DNA of 64,000 nt from Harmonia axyridis. Lineage: Eukaryota; Arthropoda; Insecta; Coleoptera; Coccinellidae. Location of the stretch: positions 4,960,001 through 5,024,000 of the forward strand of contig NC_059508.1 in NCBI RefSeq assembly GCF_914767665.1, read 5' to 3'. The position numbers and the translations under genes are program-made. Under the pieces are notes generated by a model. The model had not been told where the DNA came from. It saw nothing but the letters and a program-made list of their open reading frames with translations, and searched no databases. Below, piece after piece: positions 39,001 through 49,171 of this stretch (the stretch's first letter is position 1; each line of letters begins with the position of its first letter).

Positions 39001-42000
39001 CAAGAATTTAATTAATTGCATTTGCGAATAAAGTGATAATGAATTTCAATTGACTCATGATCATGACGTATGTGGAAAACGTTATTTCATTAATTGGTTT
39101 ATAGTGGAAATCTCTCTTGATAGATATAATTGTTTGTTTTGTTCCCGGTTTGCTAAACAGGATATTAAATTCCTGTGTATTTTGTTCTGAGCTTTTGTGT
39201 TCAATCATGCTGATAATTTCGATGATATGGCATGCATGGAATGTTGAAGGGTACTGTGTACGTCAACGATTGTTTGAGTGGGTTAATTATTTTGATGTTA
39301 GTTTTATGTTAACTATAGCGTTAGTAATCGACTTTGATGATCAGGAATTTGGAATTTACTCTGGAAGTACTGATATTGTGCATTACATTGCGATTATCTA
39401 AAGAATGTGGAAAATGAAAAAAAAGTAGAAAGTACTTCCAGAGTAAAAAGTCAACTTTGCATCTAGAACTATACCGTAATCTATCATTAACTCGAAAGCT
39501 TGGATGGTTGGATGATTTATTTTGAATTACACACACGGCAGTTACCAAGACTCAGAAGAAGGGGTATCAAGAAACATACTTGCAAAAAGGGATAGCTAAT
39601 ATAATTCTACGAATGAATAAACTTGAACAAACTTGTCAGACCATCTACTCAAAATTATTCTAAATACAAGGGGCTATTTACAAGAGGTTGGGTAAATTTT
39701 TTTTCATGAATTCGATGGGAGGTTGATATGTACATATTCAAGGTTTTGTCTTTCAGCAAATGTCAATTTTTAGAGTGATAATGACGTGAATTGATGCAGC
39801 TCTGATAACAGTCTTCATCGATAGAAGCGTAAAAAATTGGGATTATGTACTGAAAAATTTTGAAAAACACCCAAACACTCATAGAAAAAAAAACTATATT
39901 GGCTGCTCCAACAGAAAAAAAGAATGAAATATTCCTGATTGAGAATAGTGTACATTTAATTTGTCCAGTAGATGAAATTCACAAGATTTGAAGGCTGATT
40001 TCTCCACAAAACTACATAGTTGCACTTTTTTGATGCTCTGAATTTGTTCAAAATACATTTGTTAAACTTCAGAAAGATCCGCGGTCAAGTCTTCACTAGA
40101 GAGAATACACTATAGATATACTATGAGCTGGTAGATCTATTTTCATGATAAATATTAATTATTATTACTTAGTAGAAATTTATAATGAATATTATATAAA
40201 TAATTTGATGATTATATTTTCTATTACATTAATAAGAATAGAGTAGAAAATAGAAATAGAAACAGATATTCCATCAATAATTTCAATGAGAGGAAATGAA
40301 TACTGGTTTCATTTTGTTGATCGTTAATCATCAACCTTTATGAAAAACTAAATGGAATTGAGTTGTCAAAATTGGTATGACATGATTTTGACACGTTAAC
40401 TCTCTGCTAAAAATAATTTATTATTGATATTATTCCTATTTTCAAATGGAAAACCCTATATCCTTTTTATGAATCGATTTCACTCATGACTACTTTCTTC
40501 AATTAAAATTTTCATCTTATTTTTAATTTTTTCAATGTTTTTTCATAAATTTTGAAATTTCTAATTTTTTTACGAAAGCATAATTCTGAAAATTACTGAA
40601 AATTGTTCAAACTCAAATATTAAGGGTGGAAATTTAATTTGTTTTCTTACACGTAAATTCACATCACAAATTCACAAATTTTCACAACTCAATTCTTTGT
40701 TGTTCTCCAGAAATGTTAAATAATTAACCTTACCTTTCGTGTATGAGTTAAGTAAAACAACTTCATTCGATCGAAAATATTTGCGGGAATGAATTTGTTT
40801 CACTTTTAAACAATACTAAGATGAATTTCCGTTGAATAGAGATGAAAAACATCGAACACTTACTACTCAAGGTGTTAAATGAATAACTGCATGATTTCAG
40901 TATGAATGCAGGACAATTTGCATAGTATAAATCATTGTTGGAAATTCTCTTCGTTTATGAGATAAATTACATAACTCTTGAATGTTCTAATGGATTTTCG
41001 TGAAAATTTTGTGAATTAGCCTAGGACTATGATCAAAATTCTTTTTTAGCGCAAGCCCAGACAGACATATTGTTGATCAATATCTCAAAAAAAAAATGTT
41101 TTAATGGAAACTACATTGAAAACTATCAAGAAAGTCACACGTACTGTAGATCAAAACATTACCAATAGGATAGTTTTATTTATTTCATAAGCGTAAATTT
41201 TATACAGGGTGTTTTACCTGCAGTAACATTAACAATATAATTTTCTCAGCCTTGGTTTGAGGAGCGGACATTCAAGAGTTATGTCAGTTAAAAGTTTTCA
41301 ATAAATGCATAAAATACCACACATCTCAAAAAGACTAAACTTAGAACAATTTTCGACACTGATTTAAACTTATCGAATTGACCTGCATGCGCATCGAAGG
41401 TATGGACAGTTAATCATGAAACATCCTCTATATAGGTATGAAAAGATGATTGTGATACCAGGTTTCGATGAATTTTGGAGAAAATTGATGAATAGTCTTA
41501 TATACATCTCTTTGTGATGATATATCTACGACCATGAAAACCAATGGATCAAAAACGAATGAACGAATACTCGAGTATCCCAAGATAATTGCAAAAATAA
41601 TGAGGCTTTGCAAAAATTGGCTGAAATGGAAATGAATTGGACACAACTTCAAGAGTTCAATTTTGAAGGAGAAGGAAATGGATTTCAAACTCGGAACAAC
41701 ATACAAAAATAACTAGCCATTTGTACAGATACTGGAGCATCATTCGTGGTCACCTCCAAAGATACGCTGAGAGAAGATTGAAAAAAAAAAGATTGAACGT
41801 TGTCAATCACCTGCCGTGTGTGTATATAAATTTATTTACTTAGTTGGTTTTCACTTACCAAAGAAAGCCAAATATTTGTAATTAGGAGTTGATTCTTCTC
41901 GTCCTATGGTAAAACAATAAAAGGGAAACATCGGTAGTTAGTCACATAACAGAGCATGCATTTTAGCAGGAGACTCGTTGCCATAATATTTCAATTAAAA

Positions 42001-45000
42001 TTATAATGGAATTTCTCGAAGTTGTAGCAACTATGTCCTGCAATTTGATATTCATTCCTTTGCTCGATTCGTTGAAGTTTTGGGTAATTAATGACTTCAG
42101 TATTCAGGGTCAGTATTAGAGGAGAAGAGATTCTTTCACTTCTTGGATTTTTTGCACTGGGTTTCTAACGAACCGAAATTTCAACCTATCATCATCATCG
42201 AGGCCAATTGACTTAATTGAACACCAATAAAAGGACCGAACTCAATCGGAACGTCGAACTCGAAAAACAATTTTTTCCAATTTATCTATAATATGCTGCA
42301 ATCGATGCTCATTCAATCATTCAAACCACATTTCATGAAAAATTAACAGTTCTATCCTCGGGATGCACTGCAAAAAATTATGTTTGACTCCCAACAAAAT
42401 TACGTCGCCTTTCAAAATTTGAAGGATGATGAATTTATTTTGCAATTTTACATATTCATACCGGATTTCTTGCCATTCCTGGAATAGAAACTCGTTTCAA
42501 CATCAAATTTTAATAAGATGTATCATGAGGAATCTCAGGAGAGCAATATCTTTCATGCAAAACCCTTATATTCTTTTAGAGAATCTCCATCGTTATGACT
42601 TACGATACCGTTGTGACTTGGATTAAGTTGATGGAGAAAAAAAGAAATAAATTCGTTCTCGTGAACAAAGTATAAGAATGAATATTAATTCAGGAGAAAT
42701 ATCATATCAATTAAGGAAATTTTTGCACGGTGGCCGACAAATCCACAATTGAAAAGAATGATAGTACCTTATTTCACAAGAAGTGGAATTTTTCATGGCT
42801 AGCTTGTGTAATTGAAAGCGAGCCATGAAAAGTCACCTCTTTTTCCGATTTAAATACGTTATTTTTTTTCAAACGTTCCGTTTGAACATTTACAAAAATC
42901 AGGAGATCCACATTTAAACTTGATTTATATTAACGATCGGTACATCGATAAATTTATTTTTACGGACATGAAGTATAATACTTGATAGTAATCATTGCTA
43001 GGCGAAACTTTTCCCTCCGGCTGAGAGGTAGAGCTTTTCGATGATCCTGTCAGTTAAAATATGATGTTGTTATTGTACGTTTGAAGAAAAAAGGAATTTT
43101 TCAGAGATTAATGATTCAGATTAAAAAGAATATCTATACTTTTAATAGTTCAATGTTTAGTGTATAATATTTTCATTTATCATCGAATACATTAGGGGTC
43201 TACAGTTCCATTTGAAAAAATCTCTTTCTCCAGTGATTGGAAACTACGTACTTCAATGAAATGAGCAAGATCATCTTGAAAAAACCGAGTCTCCTGCCTG
43301 TAACAAGAATGCGCAGATCATGTGAATATGTCTGCGATCTGCACATACTTCATTAGAGCTATACACGTCCATTGCCACATAGCTCAGAAATGGACTCTGA
43401 TTTTCCAACATCAATTATTGTCGCATTCTGAGTTAGGTCTTCAGAGTCCTTTCTGTCAACATTGCGTAGGCCAGATGGACCACATAGCACTTACCAAATT
43501 TAACCACGCGTTTGTAGTTAGAATCTGATTCTTTTCGTCCTAGACAGGGAAAACATAGTAAAACAAAGTAAAAGTTTCGTCATAGAACCCATCAAAATGA
43601 TCACGTCGCGTAATCTTTTTTGCTTATTGACATCCTCATGAAAATTGTTAACGATTCAATAGAAATGAAGTGGTATAAGTTCTTAAAATTTTTCTAATAT
43701 TACAGAAACCTTACAATTGATAGTTTTTGAGCGAACAACTAATACTTGGGAAGTTTAAATTTGACACTCTACATGATACTATTGATCATATTCGGAGAAA
43801 TTATTATTTATTCATGGTACTTTCTGAAACTCCTACAGATAATCATTTGGTTGAATATAATAGTTTCCTCCTTTTGTAGGATTATTTGGTTTTTTCTGTT
43901 ATACCTTCTGATCAAGGGCGTAGATCTTTTTTTTTTTGAGGGGGGGGGGGTGGTAACCCAAAAAAATTTTTTTTGATGATGACGTTTATTCATATCTCTT
44001 ATATGAAAAAAAAAGGTTTGATAACGAAGTTTGAACCAAAAATTATTCGAAATGTTAGCATTTTTTGATTACCTATTGGATAGTTCTACTTTATACAGGG
44101 TTTCACGATGGAGGTACGAAGAAAAATGAGAAATTTCTTGAATAATTGCAAGAATAGAATGTCCTATACATAGGCCCGCAAACGATTTGTTATCGAGATA
44201 CAGATTACATGGTGTTTCTTGTAGTCCTACTTTTTTGTGATGCTTGTAACAGTTTATCGAATCTTTCTTAATCTTCTCTACAGATTGGGTAAATAAGTAC
44301 CAAAACTTATAATTAATTATTTATTCATCACAGCTTACTGGATCTTATAATAATTAGATTTTTTCTGGGGATTACCAAAATTTTTTGACAAGAACCGACA
44401 AGAAACCAAGAAGTGTAGTTCTGGACCAGAGTTTCTTTTCACATTTTTCTGAACTACCAGTGGTTCACCAAAAAAAAATTTGATGGAAAGAAGAGACCAC
44501 TCATCCAGAAAAAATATCACCCTGTAGATTTGTTTTCAAAATTATCATATAACATGATGAAAACATTAAATTGGAATATCTATGCCAAATTTGAGTTAAA
44601 TATTTTGTGAAGGGAAGGTGCTATGAGAAAAAAACCTTAACATTTGTATCTCAAAAACAAATCTTTTCCGGACCCATGTCATAGGACTTTACTTCTTAAA
44701 ATCTGTCAATTTTGTTTGTACCTCCAATTTAGGAATATCCTGTATAGTAAATCGTCTTGGGAGCGATAATAAACTCATAAACTGTAAAAGGGTTCGATTT
44801 TTTGCTGTTGTGTCGAGTTTAAAGAAAAGTAAAAAAATTTTCGTTCTTCGTCTTTGGGAGAATTCTGAAATTTTATATTTTGGAAATCTTGGGGGAGAAG
44901 GTTATTATCCCAAAAAACCCCCATATTTCTACGTCCTTGCTTCTGATCCTTTTATAATCAAACCATTGAATCTACGTCAATTCTATTCCTTCTCTTTCTT

Positions 45001-46917
45001 ATAAATAGTACAATTTCCCAGAGCTCGTCAGGATGTGTAACTTTTTCTATTTAGATGTTATCCTTTATATTCACAGAAGAAATTATGCAGAATAGCTCTG
45101 AATTGCGTCACAATTTCATGTTCCCCCAAGCTTGCCTAGGAGCAATACTTTAAAACTCCAAAGAATGGAACATTGAAAAGCGACAAAACTTGCCCAAATG
45201 TACTGTTGCTGCTCTCAAACGAATGTAGAGTGGCTATTCATTATTTTTATATTTTCTTTTGCATTGAATCGGCTTGATATAAAGATTGAATGTGCAGAAA
45301 GCTGGATTATTCGAACTTTCAATTGAAATTTAGTCATTGAGCCTTTGAATTGAACTCATATTTCAACTGTAGATGTCAAAAAAATTAAATTAATTTCATT
45401 TTTATTCAAACGAGACAACTAAATGATTAATTTTGAACTTTGAAGTAAAACACTGAGCCAAACATTCATCTTTAAAGGATAACCTAGAACATTTTTGAAG
45501 AAAACAATTCGTTGAAATATGTGTTCCAATCAGAAACTCAACTCTTGAAATTTCTATTTTATTTATTCCACGTATATGAGGATGTCTATTAATTTTTTCT
45601 AAAAAGCGGATGAATTTTGATAATAAAATTGATATATCTGTTTTTTTACTCACATTTTCTCCAAAAGCACATAATTTGAAGCTTATTGAATGAAGAATTT
45701 GATTGTGGCCTGATAAGTGGCAAAAATATCTTTCGCCTGAATTTATTTGACAGAGTGAAAATACAAAGCTTGGTGGAGTTCCTTAAAAATGTCCTGCAAG
45801 ATAACTGGCGCATTCGCCATTCTGCAACGACGTTTTTCAGTTTCGAAGCAATAGCGTAGCATGGATTCCGGTACAAATTGAGAAAATTACACACTTTTGA
45901 TATTGACAAATTTCGGTACCTTATTTTTACTTTCAAATCGTGTAAAAACAAAAATCAAATGATAATCACAAAACTCATTTCAGCAGAACATGAAGAGAAT
46001 CATGAAATTAAAATGTAAGCTAAGATGATATCAAACAAGATATTCTTGAATATGTCTCTTTTAATAGGATATGGTGAATATAAAAGCCATTTCAATATTT
46101 AGTTATTATCTTTCAATACCAGAACCACAACTCCCAATATTGTACAATACTACGGTACGTCTATGGGCCGCTTAAATTCAACCTATAATATAATATGATG
46201 TAATTAAAGAACTGAATGAATATGGATGGTGTTCCAATATGCCATCAATTTCACATAAAATTTGTATTATTCATTCTGTTTCATTATGAGAACATTGATT
46301 TCTCATGTAATATTTGTTGACAAGTAGAGGAGATTTTAGACTGAGTATTTTATTGGTTTTACTAGAATACGATTGTGACATTCCTACATGTGCTTTGAAG
46401 TTAATTAAAAAACAGACATCCACATTGTGTTCTTTTTGAGCACATTGATCTCGGTCACAGTGTAATCACATTAAGGATTCCTACACTTTTATCAGTAATC
46501 AAGTATTTCAGATTGAAAAAGTCGTATAACATTATGAAGAGTTAGGAGTTTTTGTCGATCTGAATTGGTATCGTTTCATCAAGTTAAAATGATCAGGTTT
46601 CCAAGTTCCGGGTATAAAGCACATTTGATAGCTACGCCGCAGCTTTGAAACTGATATTGGTTTATGAATTCTTCAATATCTCACATTTCTCTCCACTCAA
46701 CTTTGTTTTCACTCTTGTAACATATAAAAATATCCGAATAAGGCAGAATTTCGATTTGTAAGAAAAAAAATACTAACCACATCTATGATTTGTTGAAGAG
46801 TTAGGCCAAATTTTACTGCTATAGCTTCCGACTCGTTAGCTACAGGTCTCTCAAGTACGTTGTAGACGCTGAGTAGGTTGTTGAGTAGTCTCTTTTCATG
46901 GGGACCTTGTAGAGTAT
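23577..46917 (-). CDS. nAChRalpha6: Nicotinic acetylcholine receptor alpha6-type subunit (exon 1 missing)
   Basis: Ligand-gated cation channel subunit of the insect nervous system and the known target of spinosyns. In transcript order I place exon 2 (46917-46778), exon 3 in two versions, exon 4 (38624-38515), exon 5 (34980-34800), exon 6 (29630-29555), exon 7 (29497-29303), exon 8 in three versions, exon 9 (24230-24121) and exon 10 (24059-23577). Frames join throughout; exons 2-10 give about 474 residues. Visible features are the extracellular start 'GPHEKRLLNNLL', loop 'WNDYNLRWN', the Cys-loop 'CKIDITWFPFDDQHC', the vicinal Cys pair 'YQCCPEP' of alpha subunits, TM1 after 'RRRTLYY', TM2 in exon 8, TM3 in exon 9, TM4 and the C-terminus 'SAPHIIVQ'. 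The alternative exons 3 and 8 fit alpha6 rather than its alpha5/alpha7 relatives. The signal-peptide exon was not found. Confidence 0.93.
24121..24230 (-). CDS. nAChRalpha6: nAChR alpha6 exon 9: TM3
   Basis: 110 nt, reading 'TYFNCIMFMVASSVVLTVVV' then 'LNYHHRKPDIHEMPQW'. The first two bases complete a glycine codon begun by the last base of exon 8 (G|GC). The intron to the terminal exon is only 61 bp. Confidence 0.95.
24231..26404. other. Intron between exon 8 versions and exon 9
   Basis: 2.2 kb with no exon recognised. From about 25900 the base composition becomes clearly less AT-rich and remains so to about 26880, around the third TM2 exon. No repeat ends could be defined. Confidence 0.5.
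26405..26491 (-). CDS. nAChRalpha6: nAChR alpha6 alternative exon 8 (SQTVFSLLV type)
   Basis: 87 nt between an acceptor (ctgttgcAG) and a donor (GTTAGA). It reads '(G)VTILLSQTVFSLLVAHVI' then 'TQTSDAVPLIG', a TM2 version with Gln in place of the pore-lining Leu region and a divergent outer half. Frame and length equal the other two versions. It is the version nearest exon 9. Confidence 0.92.
27011..28145 (-). mobile_element. Degenerate mariner-like element between two TM2 exons
   Basis: The ends 'cagtgtcttttcaaaggtca' and, reversed, 'cagggtattttcagaggtga' are inverted repeats with TA on both sides (27009-27010, 28146-28147). On the - strand a C-terminal transposase trace 'KLNPSDFFLCDLVKSR' (near 27590-27640) matches the 'SPDLNPLD(Y/F)FLWG' block of mariner transposases. 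Stops and shifts elsewhere make it inactive. It sits in the intron between two alternative TM2 exons of the receptor. Confidence 0.7.
28548..28634 (-). CDS. nAChRalpha6: nAChR alpha6 alternative exon 8 (AETLPQVSDAIPLLG type)
   Basis: 87 nt, acceptor ctgttgcAG, donor GTACCA. It reads '(G)VTILLSLTVFLNLVAETL' then 'PQVSDAIPLLG'. This TM2 version is the one shared almost unchanged across insect alpha6 genes. It splices in the same phase as the other two versions and is therefore exclusive with them. Confidence 0.95.
28958..29044 (-). CDS. nAChRalpha6: nAChR alpha6 alternative exon 8 (AEKIPTTSDAVPLIG type)
   Basis: 87 nt, acceptor cgtttcAG, donor GTATGC. It reads '(G)VTILLSLTVFLNLVAEKI' then 'PTTSDAVPLIG'. 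It is the first of the three TM2 versions after exon 7, separated from it by 258 bp. Confidence 0.95.
29303..29497 (-). CDS. nAChRalpha6: nAChR alpha6 exon 7: C-loop and TM1
   Basis: 195 nt coding for 'MPGKKNTIVYQCCPEPYVDV', the beta10 strand 'TFTIQIRRRT', TM1 'LYYFFNLIVPCVLISSMALL' and the TM1-TM2 turn 'PPDSGEKLTL'. The adjacent cysteines of 'QCCPEP' are the agonist-site pair that defines alpha subunits. Confidence 0.95.
29555..29630 (-). CDS. nAChRalpha6: nAChR alpha6 exon 6
   Basis: 76 nt coding for 'LDLVLNSEDGGDLSDFITNG' then 'EWYLIG'. The 57-bp intron after it (29498-29554) is free of stops in this frame, so its retention would add 19 residues without a frameshift. Confidence 0.95.
29631..31703. 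other. Intron DNA, exon 6 side
   Basis: No exon or named element was recognised. The - strand ORFs near 30389-30851 have no homology that I can see. 31140-31350 is more GC-balanced than its surroundings. Confidence 0.4.
31704..32804 (-). mobile_element. Mariner transposon, decayed, 1101 bp
   Basis: TIRs: 'ggcgtacaactttgattccg' at 31704 and its imperfect complement ending at 32804, with TA on each side. The - strand carries a mariner transposase in pieces: 'ISERTCREWFQRFKNGDFDV' (near 32470), 'EKVFEDAELEALLDQDSCQT', 'GNWEPYELND' and 'RRFFACEHLLARQRRKGFLH'. After these come shifted remains of the catalytic half. Several frameshifts and stops show that it is inactive. It lies in the intron between receptor exons 5 and 6, on the receptor's coding strand. 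Confidence 0.9.
32805..33573. other. Intron DNA between two mariner copies
   Basis: No exon or repeat was recognised. Confidence 0.4.
33574..34523. mobile_element. TA-flanked TIR element carrying a retrotransposon fragment
   Basis: The ends 'gaagggtggccacttaag' and, reversed, 'caagggtggctacgtgaatc' share 'aagggtggc(c/t)ac' and later 'ttgagat', and both are bordered by TA (33572-33573, 34524-34525). The interior has no intact transposase and contains the + strand non-LTR fragment listed separately. I infer a mariner-type shell with a later insertion. Confidence 0.6.
33857..34243 (+). pseudogene. Non-LTR retrotransposon C-terminal fragment
   Basis: 128 codons from 33857 read 'YFRLWTGHGRCNSPLCECGL' followed by 'EETIDHLVNTCP', the C-x-C-x(n)-H-x4-C pattern that closes ORF2 of jockey/I/R1-like elements. 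The remainder, to the stop, is the usual poorly conserved tail. The reverse transcriptase is missing, and upstream homology continues only in shifted frames. Confidence 0.7.
34800..34980 (-). CDS. nAChRalpha6: nAChR alpha6 exon 5: Cys-loop
   Basis: 181 nt, phase 1 in and 0 out. It reads 'ADEGFDGTYQTNIVVKHNGN', then 'CLYVPPGIFKS' and the 13-residue Cys-loop interior 'KIDITWFPFDDQH' between two cysteines, ending 'FGSWTHDGNQ'. The donor is GTATTG. The acceptor (ttattgttatgaAG) is weak in pyrimidines, but homology fixes the junction. Confidence 0.95.
35324..36687 (+). mobile_element. Tc1-like transposon, decayed, 1364 bp
   Basis: TIRs start 'actgacaaagaaactgcaac' and match the reverse of the right end for well over 30 bp, with a further block 'gtaaaacatagatag..gcaaggagtaaatgattg' also inverted. 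TA flanks both sides (35322-35323, 36688-36689). The + strand transposase starts 'MPRARVRQLSEFERGRIIGL', with catalytic blocks 'VFSDESRF', 'QDNARTH' and 'SPIEHVWD' (a D, D, E triad). In-frame stops near 35706, 35817, 36257 and 36477 and at least one frameshift make it inactive. It lies between receptor exons 4 and 5. Confidence 0.92.
36688..38514. other. Intron DNA, exon 4 to 5
   Basis: 36700-36960 is more GC-rich than its flanks and has no identifiable ORF. The + strand ORFs near 37703-37991 show no domain. Nothing else was recognised. Confidence 0.4.
38515..38624 (-). CDS. nAChRalpha6: nAChR alpha6 exon 4
   Basis: 110 nt, the conserved length of this exon in insect and vertebrate alpha7-type genes. 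It reads 'EWNDYNLRWNESEYGGVKDL' then 'RITPNKLWKPDVLMYN', with the last serine codon split AG|T into exon 5. Acceptor gtttAG, donor GTAACA. Confidence 0.95.
38625..41204. other. Intron DNA, exon 3 to 4
   Basis: No exon was recognised apart from the repeats listed. A small hairpin pairs 'tttactctggaagtact' (about 39355-39371) with its complement at about 39432-39448. 39660-40120 looks like decayed transposon DNA, but no end could be set. Confidence 0.4.
41205..41428. mobile_element. Short MITE with CAGGGTGTTTTAC-type ends
   Basis: The left end 'cagggtgttttacctgcag' and the reversed right end 'gaggatgtttcatgattaac' are imperfect inverted repeats bordered by TA (41203-41204, 41429-41430). 224 bp, no ORF. 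Confidence 0.45.
41859..41903 (-). CDS. nAChRalpha6: nAChR alpha6 alternative exon 3 (LLITNIWLSL)
   Basis: 45 nt coding for 'DEKNQLLITNIWLSL', acceptor ccatAG and strong donor GTAAGT, phase 0 on both sides. It is the version nearer exon 4. Confidence 0.95.
43495..43539 (-). CDS. nAChRalpha6: nAChR alpha6 alternative exon 3 (ILTTNAWLNL)
   Basis: 45 nt coding for 'DEKNQILTTNAWLNL', acceptor ctgtctAG, donor GTAAGT, phase 0 on both sides. It has the same length and phase as the version at 41859-41903, as expected for mutually exclusive exons; inclusion of both would duplicate 15 residues. Confidence 0.95.
43913..44945. mobile_element. Non-autonomous element with AAGGGCGTAG-type ends
   Basis: The left end 'caagggcgtagatc' with a T-run and G-run, and the reversed right end 'gcaaggacgtagaaatatgg' with a G-run and 'ttttttggga', are inverted repeats of about 50 bp. 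The right ~190 bp is homologous to 4050-4245. The middle is occupied by a separate MITE at 44096-44742. No transposase is encoded. Confidence 0.6.
44096..44742. mobile_element. 650-bp MITE, copy 1, nested in another element
   Basis: It starts 'cagggtttcacgatggaggtac', ends with 'gtacctccaatttaggaata' and 'tcctg', and has TA on both sides (44094-44095, 44743-44744). Copies are at 55491-56130 (same orientation) and 63733-64000 (inverted). Shared inner blocks include 'gggtaaataagtaccaaaa', 'gtgtagt(t/g)ctggacca' and 'aattggaatatctatgccaaa'. No ORF is conserved between copies. Confidence 0.75.
44946..46777. other. Intron DNA, exon 2 to 3
   Basis: No exon or bounded repeat was recognised. The - strand ORFs at 45402-45951 (83 and 101 codons) have no recognisable domain. 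Confidence 0.4.
46778..46917 (-). CDS. nAChRalpha6: nAChR alpha6 exon 2
   Basis: 140 nt reading 'TLQGPHEKRLLNNLLSVYNV', 'LERPVANESEAIAV' and 'KFGLTLQQIIDV'. The acceptor is ttatttttcAG and the donor GTTAGT. It starts with two bases of a split codon, so exon 1 must end with one extra base. The mature receptor probably begins near 'GPHEKR'. Confidence 0.93.
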
Positions 46918-47680
46918 CTGAAAAATAAAAGAAACAAATGAGAAAAGCACTTACATGAAGTTAGAGAATTTTGCGTGGCTTTTCAAATTCGAATACACGT
47001 AATTTTTCACGATATTTCTCGTGTAGATTTTTGATTTGAATTCACAAATCTACAAGATACAATAAAAAAAAATTTGCAGGTTCGACTTTTTCCATTTCGA
47101 TATATGTCATTATACAGGGTGTTCTACAAGCCCTAGGACTTCGAGAAATGATAGCTGCACTCTGAATTTTTTTCTTATGAACATAGGTCCTATTTTTTTC
47201 CGCTCAGAAGTGACAAGCATTTGAAAAAATATTCTCTTGGCTTGAATGCAAGCCTGACATCGATGGACTAAATATTCTGTTATTGGCCAGATTGGATTGG
47301 GTTCGTTACTTATTTGGTTTGCTGTATCTTTATTTCTATCGAGTGATTGTTGAAATATTATTTCAACACGATAGACAAGTCCTTTAAAATAAAATTAGAG
47401 GATTGAGATCTGGCGAACAAGATGGCCATGACATGAATACTTCCTTGACCTATCCATTTATTCGGAAAATTTTTATTTAACCAAGCAACTACTTGTCTCC
47501 TTCCGTCATTTATGACTTGTACTGGCTTGCTGAAATTGTCTAGGTTCCATACAAGTTCATTATGATTGTTGTTGATATCGTCGCTCTTCTGGAGTTTCCA
47601 TTAAAATAACCATATTCAAATAAATTGTCTGCCAACTGCTGAGTTGTGAAAGAATGTATTGTTATTCAAAATGTTCAAGT

Positions 47681-47699
47681 AATAATAATAATAATAATT
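47681..47699. repeat. (TAA)n microsatellite at the retroelement junction
   Basis: Six AAT/TAA units, immediately followed by the first codons of the 5'-truncated retroelement. Confidence 0.9.
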
Positions 47700-49050
47700 C
47701 GAAATAGTTCCATGGAGCAAAATAGACGTCGAAAACTTGCGACGTAAAATGAAAACGCTGATGACAAAAGCATACAAGCACCATCCGAAAAGAAGAATTG
47801 AGAGGACTGCACTGCCTAGAAATAATGGAGGCAGGGGTCTGACGGACATCATGGAACTTGCTAATGGGCAGATAGAAAGCCTTCGGGAATACTTCAGAAA
47901 TCAAGCGAGTACATCAGAGGTCTAGAAAATACTGTGTGAAGCAGACGAATCAACACCTTCACAACTTCACAAGGAGCAATTTTCATTCAACCACCAAACA
48001 AACCAAGAAAAACTGCAAAGATGGAGAGAGAAGCCTCTGCATAAAAGACATTTCAACGAGGTGAACCAGGATCATCTCGACATTGAAGCGTCGAACTATT
48101 CGCCCACACCAGGTGCGATGTATCCAAAAACGGAAGGATTTCTTTTAGCCATCCAAGATCAAGTGATCTCAACGAGAAATTACTGCAAGCATATCATAAA
48201 GGATCGAACTATTACTGACGATCGATGCCATTATGGGTGTCCAACGATTGAGACAATCCAACATATCACAGGAGGATGTCAAATGTTTGCAGGGAAAGAA
48301 TATAAATAGAGACACGATGCAGTAGGAAAGATACTGCACAAAGAAATGGCAACCAAATTAAAACTAATTCATTCTGAAAAAGTACCATACTACAAGTACC
48401 AACCGGAAACCATCCTGGAAAACGAACGCTATAAACTGTTCTGGGATCGTACAGTTTTGACTGATAAAACAGTTGCTCACAACAGGCCAGATATACTGCT
48501 AGTCGATAAACATCAAAAGACAGCAATACTCATCGACGTAGCAATACCAAATAATAACAACATGCGTCAAAAAGAGGTCGAAAAAATTTCAAAATATAGG
48601 GACCTCGAATTTCAGATAAAGCGTCAGTAGGGAATGATATCAACGAAAACTATTCCAATTATCATCTCAACAACTGGAATAGTACCCAAAAATCTCGAGA
48701 AGAATATCAAGCAACTAGGACTTAGTGAGTATATATGTAATAAAATGCAAAAAGCTGTTCTTTTAGGTACTGCAAGGACGGTGAGAAAATTCCTAGGAGG
48801 TGACGGACAGGTCCAAGGATCGACGAGATCATGTAAAAGAGGACCAGAAGTTCGTTGAGGACCAGAAAGACCACAAGAACTGGACACGACCGAGCTCTAT
48901 CCTCATGATATTTTAAATATCTGGGATTGAGTGAATGTTCCTCTAAGCAGGGAGTGAGAAACCCGGCGTCGAGGAGTGTTTTCGATCCTACGCGTATAGG
49001 CTGAAGTGGGGGATTAAAAAAGAAATGTATAGAAAACACGTCAACAAATA
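47700..49050 (+). mobile_element. R4/Dong-like non-LTR retrotransposon, 5'-truncated
   Basis: One long frame with a few stops covers the end of the reverse transcriptase region ('FEIVPWSKIDVENLRRKMKT', 'HHPKRRIERTALPRNNGGRG') and a Cys-Cys-His-Cys motif 'CHYGCPTIETIQHITGGC' (48229-48282). It then gives a restriction-like endonuclease with 'RPDILL...ILIDVAIP' (near 48490-48550), the PD...D arrangement of R2/R4-type elements. TAG at 47922 and 48307 and a further TAG at 48628 interrupt it; two of these could be Trp-to-stop changes. The stop near 48858 is followed by an untranslated tail. The 3' boundary is approximate. Confidence 0.75.
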
Positions 49051-49171
49051 GCAATAAACAAAAATTGTATTCAAGTGTTAAACACATTATGTAAGAAGCG
49101 CTCAGATCTTACTTTGCGGCGAGAAAATCTCGAGTATAAAATAAATGAAAAAACACTAGTTATCAAACACT

